Shown piece by piece: positions 14,751-22,879 of a DNA stretch of 64,000 nucleotides; the first letter of the stretch is position 1; every line of letters starts with the position of its first letter. The translations under genes and the position numbers were made by a program. The DNA comes from Mesorhizobium jarvisii (GTDB lineage: Bacteria; Pseudomonadota; Alphaproteobacteria; Rhizobiales; Rhizobiaceae). The stretch covers positions 124,001-188,000 of the forward strand of contig NZ_QZXA01000010.1 of the NCBI RefSeq assembly GCF_003601985.1. The letters are read 5' to 3'. The notes beneath the pieces were generated by a model. The model saw only the letters and a program-made list of their open reading frames with translations. It did no database searches and had not been told where the DNA came from.

Positions 14751-17240
14751 ATGGTCGCGCGCCCTTCGTCCCCGACGCGCTCCTGCAATGCCGGCGAATT
14801 CACGCCGGAGGCGAAAGGCCGCATCGACATCAAGCAGTATTATTCGGCCGGCCTTGCCTTCAAGGGCGTCGAGCCAGTGCCGCAATCCGGTTTCCGCCGC
14901 ATGGGCGGGTCGCGCCGTGTCGGCAAATGGCGCAAGCCCTTGTCTGTGCGCGCCATCACAAGCCCGACGCCGGCAGCTGGCCCGTTCACCGGCACGCAAA
15001 TCATCTGGACCGGCACCGTTGCCGGCACCGTCGCCGCCGTGCTGGCGTCGACCCTCGCAATCTCGGCCGGAACGGCGACCTTCACCATTGAAGCGTTTGT
15101 CGGGGGCGGTTGGGTCGCGGTCGGCGGACCGTTCGCGGTGAAGACCGGCACACCTGTGACGCGGCTGGCCGCCTACGCGCCCGGCCAGCAGAAGGCCGCC
15201 ACGTCGCTGCGCATCGTCGCCACCTTCTCGACCGGCGGCACGACTGTTTCCGGCCTGACCGTCAGCGCCTTTTTCGAAAGCGGCACGGCGCTGCGGCCAC
15301 GCTATGTCGCGCTAGCAACCGATCAGGGCGACGCGCTGTCGTGTTATGTTACAGCCGGCATCGCCGATTTCTTCACTGAAGCCGGCTTCAAGGGCTCGGC
15401 GCGCCTGGCGACCGTCACACCGGACATGTTGCCCGATCTCGGCTTCTATTCCGAAGGCAGCACGATCGGCATTTTCCACGCCCAGCTGGAAACCGTCCGG
15501 CTGTTTCTTGCCACAGCAGGCCAGCTGCAGGACTGGCGGCAGGATCTCTGGCCCTATGATCCGGTGCCTTCGGCCGACCTTGGTGGCGTCTACGCCAAGA
15601 CCGACGACAAATGGGATTTCTCCATTCGCTATATTGCGGGCGTCAATTACGTCAGCCTCAGTTGCACGGTGAATGGCGAAACGACACCGGCGGTGTTCGT
15701 GCCGCGCACCGGCGACGGCGCGCCGGCCGATATCGACCCCGACACGCCCGACTGGCCGCTGTTCGCCACACGGGTGCAGACGGCGCTGCGAGCCCTGCCG
15801 ACCATGTCGAGCGGGCTAACGGTCACTGTCGGTTCGGGGTTTCCCGGCTTCCAGAATTTCATTGTCACATTTGGCGGCGACCTTTCCGGCGAGGAGTATG
15901 AGTTTTCCGCCATCATCGCCAACACCAGCGATGCGTCCGTGCTGCCCTATCATACCCAGATCGGCAAAACGGAAACCGAAGCCGTGTTCTCGACCGCGAG
16001 GGGCTGGCCCGGCGGCGCCGAGCTGGTGCAGGACCGGCTGGATTACTACCGCATTCCGGCGGTGACCGGCGCAATGGCCATGAGCCGGGTTGCCGAATAT
16101 TTCGACCTCAACATCGAGGGCAAAACGGACGCCACAGCGCGCCTCGACAAGCTGCGCTCGCAGACCTCCGAAACCATCGTGCACGTCAAGGAGTCGAGCT
16201 ATCTCTTCACCTTCACCGATCGCGCCATGTACTTCGTGCCAAACCGCACCATCGAGCGCAACACGCCGTTGAACTTCGTGCCGGCCAGCGAGATCGGCGC
16301 CCAGCCCAATTGCAAGCCGTTCACGCTGGAAGGCGAGGTCTACTATGTCGCCATCAACCCGCAGGGCCTGGCTTTCGCTGCCAACGGCGGCAAGCAGGTG
16401 CTGCGTATCACCGAAGCGGTGACCTCGGCGACGACGAATTACAACGCCGACCCGGTGTCGCTGCTGGCCTCGCATCTGGCGGACAATCTCATCCGCAGCG
16501 CGTCCCAAAAGCCGGCGACCGACCTTGATGCTTCGAAAGGCTGGCTCATGCGTACGGATGGCCGGTTGATCGCCTGCCAGATGATCCGCAATCAGGACAT
16601 CAACGGCTATTGCGAATGGCTGTGCGCCTCCGGCGGCCTGGTGCGCGAAATCGGCGTCGACGGCAAGAACCGGCTGTGGCTGGCGAACGAGCGCGCCGGC
16701 GGCAACTCGATCGAGATCTACGACACCTCGACTTACCTGCAGGATGCGGTCACCGCGGTGCCGGACCTCGGCGGCGTCATCACCGGACTGGACTATGAGG
16801 ACGGCGCCGAGCTGTGGGCCAATGCCGATGGCTATGTGCTGGGGCCGTTCACCTGCGTTGGCGGCTCGATCTCGCTGGGCGACGCCTATGCTTCCGCCCT
16901 TGTCGGCCGGTGGATTGCGCCGCGCTGGGAATCGATGCCGCAAGTGCTGGTGGTCGGCAATGATGACGTGATCCTGCGCCCGGGCCGCATCCACACGCTG
17001 CACATCAACATCGCCGACACCGACAGTATCGCGGTCGGCGCCAATGGCGAGCCGCCGCAAGACATCATCCTGCACGAAACGACCGATCTGGTCGACGCGC
17101 CGATGCCGCTGAAAACCAAGCTGCTGACGGTCGGCGGGGACGTGCTGCTGGGCATGATGGAAGGCACCACGGCCGTCATCACACAAAAGCGCCCAGGCGA
17201 ACTTCGGGTGCGCGACATCGCAATGGGGACCAAACTCTGA
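14751..17240 (+). CDS. Tail tubular protein B (nozzle)
   Basis: 829 residues, starting immediately after the adaptor stop. The N-terminus (SCNAGEFTPEAKGRIDIKQY) and the segment VHVKESSYLFTFTDRAMYFV are characteristic of gp12-like tail nozzle proteins of podoviruses, as is the beta-propeller-like repetitive middle. Six copies form the conical tail tip and carry the spikes. The length is close to T7 gp12 (about 790). The final residue codon overlaps the next start (TGATGG). Confidence 0.82.
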   Translation: MVARPSSPTRSCNAGEFTPEAKGRIDIKQYYSAGLAFKGVEPVPQSGFRRMGGSRRVGKWRKPLSVRAITSPTPAAGPFTGTQIIWTGTVAGTVAAVLASTLAISAGTATFTIEAFVGGGWVAVGGPFAVKTGTPVTRLAAYAPGQQKAATSLRIVATFSTGGTTVSGLTVSAFFESGTALRPRYVALATDQGDALSCYVTAGIADFFTEAGFKGSARLATVTPDMLPDLGFYSEGSTIGIFHAQLETVRLFLATAGQLQDWRQDLWPYDPVPSADLGGVYAKTDDKWDFSIRYIAGVNYVSLSCTVNGETTPAVFVPRTGDGAPADIDPDTPDWPLFATRVQTALRALPTMSSGLTVTVGSGFPGFQNFIVTFGGDLSGEEYEFSAIIANTSDASVLPYHTQIGKTETEAVFSTARGWPGGAELVQDRLDYYRIPAVTGAMAMSRVAEYFDLNIEGKTDATARLDKLRSQTSETIVHVKESSYLFTFTDRAMYFVPNRTIERNTPLNFVPASEIGAQPNCKPFTLEGEVYYVAINPQGLAFAANGGKQVLRITEAVTSATTNYNADPVSLLASHLADNLIRSASQKPATDLDASKGWLMRTDGRLIACQMIRNQDINGYCEWLCASGGLVREIGVDGKNRLWLANERAGGNSIEIYDTSTYLQDAVTAVPDLGGVITGLDYEDGAELWANADGYVLGPFTCVGGSISLGDAYASALVGRWIAPRWESMPQVLVVGNDDVILRPGRIHTLHINIADTDSIAVGANGEPPQDIILHETTDLVDAPMPLKTKLLTVGGDVLLGMMEGTTAVITQKRPGELRVRDIAMGTKL

Positions 17241-17803
17241 TGGTTCAGCTTCTTCTTGCTCCACTTGCCGGCCTGTTCGGAGGCGGCGCCGCCGCCGGCA
17301 CCGCCGCCGCTGGTGCGGGTGCCGCCGGCGCGGGCGCGGCGGCCGCCGGGTCCGGCATTTCGCTGGCCTCGATCCTGCAGGGAACGGCCACCGTGCTGGG
17401 CGTGGTCTCGGCGATCGGCGCCGGCAATGCCGAGGCGACGCAAAACGAGCTGGCGGCGTCTGATGCCGAAGGCGAGCAGGCGAGCGAAAGCCTGCAGGGC
17501 ATCAACCGGCGCACGTCGATCCGCAAGCAGATGGCGCAGGCGCTGGGCTCGGAGGACGTGGCCTATGCCGCATCTGGCGTCGACCTTTCCTTCGGCACCG
17601 CTAAAGCGGCGCGAGCCGATGCATACCGCGAGGCCGACCTTGCGCTGAATACGGCGACCGGCACGGAACAGTCGCGCGTGTCGCGCCTCGCCGAGCGTGC
17701 CGCGAGCTACCGCGCGGCCGCCAAGAACGCCCGCCGCATGGGCATTTTCAACGCCCTGTCCGGCGGCCTCGACAATGTGCTGTCGTTCAAGGAGCGTGGC
17801 TAA
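17240..17803 (+). CDS. Internal virion protein, T7 gp14-like
   Basis: 187 residues. The N-terminal 60 are Ala/Gly-rich and hydrophobic, compatible with membrane insertion. Residues 65-170 are helical (NAEATQNELAASDAEGEQAS; SVEDV-like GSEDVAYAASGVDLSFGTAK). The pair 'RRTSIRKQMAQALGSEDV' and 'ASGVDLSFGTAK' is typical of gp14-like ejection proteins, which form the outer-membrane pore during genome delivery. Gene position between tail tube B and the lysozyme-bearing protein agrees. Confidence 0.7.
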   Translation: MVQLLLAPLAGLFGGGAAAGTAAAGAGAAGAGAAAAGSGISLASILQGTATVLGVVSAIGAGNAEATQNELAASDAEGEQASESLQGINRRTSIRKQMAQALGSEDVAYAASGVDLSFGTAKAARADAYREADLALNTATGTEQSRVSRLAERAASYRAAAKNARRMGIFNALSGGLDNVLSFKERG

Positions 17804-20656
17804 ATGGTAACGCGGCCCCTCGAACCGGTCACCTATCGTCAGTTCAAGACCGAACCCGTTCTGGCCGATGGCCTGTTGCCTGTCGCGCGCCCCGGCGGCG
17901 AGCTGCTGCAGCGCGCCTCCGAAGGCCTGTTCCGGCTCGCCACCCAGGCAGGCCAGATCGCCGATCGGCAGGCGCAGCGGCAAGGCGCGCTTGCCGGCGA
18001 GCAGGCGGCCTTGGCCGGTGCGCCGCAAGCCGAATATTCCGGCGGCGACGTGTCGGTCGGGGAGACCGGCGCCAGCGCGCCTGGCGGGTCGCGCAGCGAG
18101 CTTGCCCTGCGCGGCAAAAGCTACCTGATCAACAAATACAAGGTTTCCAACGAATTCGCGTCGGGCCTGATCGGCCAGTTCGCCGCCGAGAGCAATTTCA
18201 ACGTCAACGCCATAAACCGCAATGACGGTGCCGATGGCTCGCACTCGATCGGTATTGGCCAATGGAACGGCCGCCGCGCCAAGGCGTTGCGCGCTTTTGC
18301 GGCCAAGCAGGGCAAGCCGGTCAACGACTTCGAGACGCAGCTCGATTTCGCCATGCACGAACTGAACACGTCGGAAGCCGGCGTCGGCCGGCGCCTCGCC
18401 GCCGCTCGCACCGTCGAGGAAGCAACCGCCGCCGCTGTCGGCTTTGAACGGCCGCAAGGTTGGACACCGCAGAACCCCACGGCCGCGCTTGGCTGGAAAC
18501 ACCGCCTGGCGGCGGCGCGCTCGATCTATGGCGCCCCGGTGGCCGCTGCTGCGGCCGGAGGTGATGCAACCGCCTCGATCCCGACCGGCGATGCGCCGGC
18601 GGCCAATGCTCCCGCGACAGTCGCGCCGAAGCTGACGACAAGCGGTGGCACCTTCCGCCCGACCGGCACAGACACCATTCGCGGCCGCGCCTTCGATGAG
18701 GCCGGCACCAAGGTGTATCTGCAGCAGGTCGACGCCGAAATGCGCTCGACCACGCAACAGGTCTATGAAAAGTACCGCGACGATCCGGTGCAGCTGCAAA
18801 AGGCCCTGGGCGACCTCAAGGGCCAGCTGCAGAAGGATCATATCTTTCCCGAGATCGAGGCCGATTATTCGGTCGGCTTCGACCGGCTGGCCGGCTCCTA
18901 TCTCGGCCAGGCGCGCGAAAACCTCGCCAAAAAGGTCGAGCTACAGCAGCGCGCCGATTTCGTCGACCAGACCAACCAGCTCGAGACCGACCAGGCCAAG
19001 CAGCTGGCCGCCTTCGATCCGCACAGCCCGGCCGCCGGCGACGCCATCGCCAGCGCACAAACGGCAATAGATCAGCATTATGACGCCGCCGTGCGCAGGG
19101 GCATCATGTACCCCGACGACGCCGCCAAGGCGAAGCTGGAAAGCCGCCGCAACGCAGCGCTTGCGTACTACGGCAAGCAGGCCGATGCGCTGGACGCCGA
19201 TGGCGTCAAGGCGATGCGCGAGGAAATGCAGAAAGACATGGCCGATGGAGGCATTGCCGGGCTGGACGGCGAAGGGTTCTCCACGCTAGACAACGGCCTG
19301 CAGAAGCTGGAACGCAGCAAGCGCGCCGAGGCCAAGCGTGGCGAAAACGACTATCGCGAGCGCGGCGACAAGATGGCTTTGCGGCTGCAGGACGGCGCCG
19401 ACGTAAACCCCGGCGAACTGTCGGCGTACATGCTCGACGCCGGCAGCGTGCCGGGCGGCAAGGCCGTGCTGCAGGAAACGCTGGCGAAGATCTCCGCCGG
19501 CCGCGCTATCCGCGATTTCACCTTGCCGGAAGCCGAAAAGCATGTCGCCGGCCTGCGCAAGCAATACGGCAAGGAGTCGACCGATAGCCAGCTGCGCACG
19601 CTGGCCTTTGCCGAAAAGATGGTCGCGCAGAAGCGCAAGGACATCACCACGGACAGCGTCAGTTACGCCGAAAGGCAAGGCATCGTGCCGGAGACGCCGG
19701 CGCTCACCGATGCCGGCACGCCGCAGGACATGAGCGCGATCATGACGCAGCGGGCGAAGTCGGCCGAGCAGGCGGCAACAGAATTGGGCGTTCCTGTGCG
19801 CTACCTGAAGGCCGGCGAGGCGGTGGCGATCGGCAAGGCGGTGCGCGCCGACCCGGAGCAAGGCGCCGCCATGGCCGGCGCAATCGTCGCCGGCGCCGGC
19901 AATGCCGCGCCGCAAGTGCTGGCCGAGTTCGGCAAGGACGCGCCGATGATTGCCGAAAGCGGCGCCATCATCGCCTTTGGCGGCTCGCCTCGGGCGGCCG
20001 AAGACGTGATCCTTGGCTATGGCAAGCCGGACGGCAAGGCGCTGAAGGGCCTGAAACCCGACGCCGCGCAGCAGAGCTTCAAGAATGTGACCGGCAACGC
20101 GTTGGAGCTGGCACGCGACGATTCGGCCCGCATCGAGCGCGCCGCCGCCTCGATCGCGCGCAAGCGCATTGCCGAGGAAGGCCTTGACCCGACATCTGAC
20201 GAGGCCGTTGGCGTCCACGCCCAGGCGGTGCAGGAAGCCGCCGGCGCCGTCTACGATCGCGGCGTGCAGTTCGGCGGCTTCACCACTGTTGGCGACGGCG
20301 TGTTCTCGGCCGGCCAAAAGGTGCTGGTGCCGTCCGATATCCGCGCCGATCGCTTCGAGGACCTGCTGCACGCCGTCACCGACGATGATCTGAAAACCTT
20401 GCCGCATCAGCCCAAGGCCGGCATTGGCATCTACGGTGGCGCGCGCGGCGGCGATCCGCGCTATGCGCAGAGCCCGGCCGCGACCATCCGCAACGCCACG
20501 CCGGTGGCGGTGCAGGGCGGGTTTGCTTTCGCCGCCGGCGACATCAACACCAGCGATCCACAATGGATCATGGCCGAGGACGGGCGCCCGTTCATCCTCG
20601 ACCTGGTGGCGATGCGAACCCGGCTTGAACCGCGCGTGCCGGGGGCCTTCCGCTAA
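17804..20656 (+). CDS. Internal virion protein with phage tail lysozyme domain
   Basis: 950 residues. A lysozyme-like domain occupies about residues 103-243: IGQFAAESNFNVNAINRNDG carries the likely catalytic Glu129, followed by HSIGIGQWNGRRAKALRAFA and a C-terminal GWTPQNPTAALGWK segment. This is the 'phage tail lysozyme' family that opens the peptidoglycan during ejection. Residues 300-940 are long charged helices as in T7 gp15/gp16. It starts one base after the previous stop and its stop overlaps the next start. Confidence 0.8.
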   Translation: MVTRPLEPVTYRQFKTEPVLADGLLPVARPGGELLQRASEGLFRLATQAGQIADRQAQRQGALAGEQAALAGAPQAEYSGGDVSVGETGASAPGGSRSELALRGKSYLINKYKVSNEFASGLIGQFAAESNFNVNAINRNDGADGSHSIGIGQWNGRRAKALRAFAAKQGKPVNDFETQLDFAMHELNTSEAGVGRRLAAARTVEEATAAAVGFERPQGWTPQNPTAALGWKHRLAAARSIYGAPVAAAAAGGDATASIPTGDAPAANAPATVAPKLTTSGGTFRPTGTDTIRGRAFDEAGTKVYLQQVDAEMRSTTQQVYEKYRDDPVQLQKALGDLKGQLQKDHIFPEIEADYSVGFDRLAGSYLGQARENLAKKVELQQRADFVDQTNQLETDQAKQLAAFDPHSPAAGDAIASAQTAIDQHYDAAVRRGIMYPDDAAKAKLESRRNAALAYYGKQADALDADGVKAMREEMQKDMADGGIAGLDGEGFSTLDNGLQKLERSKRAEAKRGENDYRERGDKMALRLQDGADVNPGELSAYMLDAGSVPGGKAVLQETLAKISAGRAIRDFTLPEAEKHVAGLRKQYGKESTDSQLRTLAFAEKMVAQKRKDITTDSVSYAERQGIVPETPALTDAGTPQDMSAIMTQRAKSAEQAATELGVPVRYLKAGEAVAIGKAVRADPEQGAAMAGAIVAGAGNAAPQVLAEFGKDAPMIAESGAIIAFGGSPRAAEDVILGYGKPDGKALKGLKPDAAQQSFKNVTGNALELARDDSARIERAAASIARKRIAEEGLDPTSDEAVGVHAQAVQEAAGAVYDRGVQFGGFTTVGDGVFSAGQKVLVPSDIRADRFEDLLHAVTDDDLKTLPHQPKAGIGIYGGARGGDPRYAQSPAATIRNATPVAVQGGFAFAAGDINTSDPQWIMAEDGRPFILDLVAMRTRLEPRVPGAFR

Positions 20657-22875
20657 TGTTCCTTTATGGCACCTCCTTCGGCGACAAGCCGACCTTTGCG
20701 CCGAGCTATACCGACACGATCGCCAAGGAAGCCGGCCAGCGCGCGGCGGCCGCCGCGCTGTGGCAAACGACAAAAGACCTTGCCGACTATCGCGACAACT
20801 CGAACGCCGAGGACACGGCGATCGGCGAGGCCTATGAGCGGCGCAACAAGGCGATTTTCGACGCCACGGGGGTGCAGCTCTCCAACCCGCGCAAGGATTT
20901 TTCCGACAAGGATTTGCAGGAAGGCGCCCGCATCGGCGACGCCGGCGGCGATCCGTGGAAGGTGATGCAGAAGCGTGAGGCCGACTGGCAGAGCCAGGCG
21001 GCAGCGCTGGCGCGCTCCAAGCCGGAATTCGCCGGGATCATCGCGCCCGATCGGCCGATCGCGCAAGACGCCTATGCGATCACGCGCGGCGCCGAGAAGG
21101 CAGCGGCCGCCACCGAAACGCAAGCCGAAGCCGCCGGGCTTGGCACTGGCCGGAAGCTGGTCGCGTCGCTGGGCGGCGGCATCGTCGGCGCGTTGCGCGA
21201 TCCCATGCAGATTGCGGCGCTCGGCCTTGGCGGCGGCATCTCCTCGCCGGCGCGGTCGTTCGGCTGGCGGCTCTTGGAAAGCGTGTTCAGCGAAGCAGCA
21301 GTCAATGGCGGCATCGAGGCCGGCGTGCAGGTGGCGAGCCACGATTACAAGCAGCAGGCCGGCGTCGACGCCAGTCTTTCGACGGGCCTGAAACAGGTCG
21401 GCCTTGCGGCGCTGTTCGGCGGCGGTTTCGGCGGCCTGCTGGAAGGCGGCCGCACCGTGGCGCGGCTGCTTGGCCGCGACGTGCCCGAGGAAGTCTTGAG
21501 CCGCGCCGCCAACGGCAACCCGGAGCCCGGCGACTTCACCACGATCGCCGAGGCGCTTGGCGTCACGCCGGACCCGGCCACGGTCCGCGCCGCCGATCTG
21601 GCGGCCGAGCAGCCCGCGCTGGACGCCGCCGCCTTCGGCCCGCCACCGGAAGGGCTGGACGAGGCGCAAGCCACTGCCATGGCCGCACAGGCCCTGCGGG
21701 CGGCCGATTCGCCGGACGATGTGCGCGCGTCTGCAATCGACCGCATCGTCTCGCAGCAGTCACCGGTCGGGCCGGCGCCAAAGCGGCCGGTCAGCCTGAT
21801 GCAATTCCTGTCCGGCCGATCGGTCGGCGGCATCAAGGATGAAAGCGGCGAGCTGGCGGCCATGGGTCTGTCGCGCAAATTCGTGCCCGGCGGCGGCGCC
21901 CTGGTGCGCAAGGGCGGAAAGCGGCTGGACGAAGCGCGCGAGGCGGCGGCCGAGGCCGGCTATTTCGATGACCTCTATGGCGACCCCCAAACGGCGGTGG
22001 CGAAGTCAACGCCCGACGATCTCTTGCGGCTATTGCGACAGGAGGCCGGCGGCGAGCCGGTGTTTTCGGCGCGCAATGATGGCGGCCGTCAATTCGCCTG
22101 GCTGGACTATGAACGCCAGCGTGCCGCGCAGACCGCCTATCGCCGCCTGGTCGAGGAAGTGGACAACGCCGCGTCATCCCTCGGCATCGAGCATCGGCTT
22201 GACGACAGCGTGCTTGTGCGCGCGGCCGAGCTTGTGGACGATGAGACTAGCCCCGTCGACGCGCTTGAGCGCGCGCTTGATGAAGACTATAGGAATTATG
22301 CCGATGCGCTCGCCGAGCGCGGAGAGGAAGCGCCCGATGTCCAAGACATCCCATTCTTCGAAGACACCCGAGCAGGCCCTGAAACTGGCCGAGCTGTTGG
22401 AGAAGCGCGCGCAGACGGCGCAGCCGGAGGACCAGGCCGAACTGAAGCGCCAGGCGGCGGGCTATCGCGTGTTGGCGGCGATGAAGGCGAAAGCGGCTTA
22501 AGAGGCCCAGGCGAAACGCCGGAGCCGGCCACGCCGGAAGCCGGCGAGCTGGCGGCGCTGGCGCTGACCGAGGCGCGGCGGCCAAGCGAGAAAACCGCCG
22601 CCGGCGAACAAACCCTGATCGAGGGCGTGAAGCCCGTTTCCACCAAGGAAAAGCTTGATGCGCAGGGCAACAAGCCTTTGCGCGGCGGCGATGCCGCGCC
22701 GCCAGAAGGCGGGCTGTTCGATCTGGAAGCCCGTAAGCAGCTTTCGATATGGGACGCCATGCCGGCCGCCAAGGGCGCGGACGGCACCATTCTGCACGCC
22801 ACCCACGAAACCATGATCGCCGATGCAGACAGGACCGAGTTTTTCGGCGACCTGATTGCCAGCTGTAAGGATTGA
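20656..22875 (+). CDS. Internal virion / DNA ejection protein
   Basis: 739 residues between two recognisable ejection proteins. The N-terminal half is helical with a glycine-rich amphipathic zone (residues 165-275: KLVASLGGGIVGALRDPMQI, then GLAALFGGGFGGLLEGGRTV) that could cross a membrane. The segment 560-625 is Gly/Ala/Glu/Arg low complexity with abnormal third-position GC and overlaps a second frame. The C-terminus (IWDAMPAAKGADGTILHATH) looks folded. No enzymatic motif seen. It likely forms part of the ejectosome that spans the cell envelope. Confidence 0.7.
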   Translation: MFLYGTSFGDKPTFAPSYTDTIAKEAGQRAAAAALWQTTKDLADYRDNSNAEDTAIGEAYERRNKAIFDATGVQLSNPRKDFSDKDLQEGARIGDAGGDPWKVMQKREADWQSQAAALARSKPEFAGIIAPDRPIAQDAYAITRGAEKAAAATETQAEAAGLGTGRKLVASLGGGIVGALRDPMQIAALGLGGGISSPARSFGWRLLESVFSEAAVNGGIEAGVQVASHDYKQQAGVDASLSTGLKQVGLAALFGGGFGGLLEGGRTVARLLGRDVPEEVLSRAANGNPEPGDFTTIAEALGVTPDPATVRAADLAAEQPALDAAAFGPPPEGLDEAQATAMAAQALRAADSPDDVRASAIDRIVSQQSPVGPAPKRPVSLMQFLSGRSVGGIKDESGELAAMGLSRKFVPGGGALVRKGGKRLDEAREAAAEAGYFDDLYGDPQTAVAKSTPDDLLRLLRQEAGGEPVFSARNDGGRQFAWLDYERQRAAQTAYRRLVEEVDNAASSLGIEHRLDDSVLVRAAELVDDETSPVDALERALDEDYRNYADALAERGEEAPDVQDIPFFEDTRAGPETGRAVGEARADGAAGGPGRTEAPGGGLSRVGGDEGESGLRGPGETPEPATPEAGELAALALTEARRPSEKTAAGEQTLIEGVKPVSTKEKLDAQGNKPLRGGDAAPPEGGLFDLEARKQLSIWDAMPAAKGADGTILHATHETMIADADRTEFFGDLIASCKD
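22337..22501 (+). CDS. Possible nested 54-aa protein inside the ejection-protein gene
   Basis: ATG at 22337 with GGAGAGGAAG 6 bases upstream. The peptide (TPEQALKLAELLEKRAQTAQ, then AELKRQAAGYRVLAAMKAKA) is a plausible helical protein. In this interval the nested frame has about 80% G+C at third positions and G-poor second positions, while the long frame drops to about 46% G+C at third positions and encodes Gly/Ala/Glu/Arg filler. Either a true overprinted gene or a codon-pattern accident; no family recognised. Confidence 0.45.
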   Translation: MSKTSHSSKTPEQALKLAELLEKRAQTAQPEDQAELKRQAAGYRVLAAMKAKAA

Positions 22876-22879
22876 GGCC

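Noticed and set aside
16886..18841. 651-codon open frame antisense to tail and ejection genes
   Set aside because: Long antisense frames are common in DNA with G+C-rich third positions; the plus-strand genes here are clearly real.
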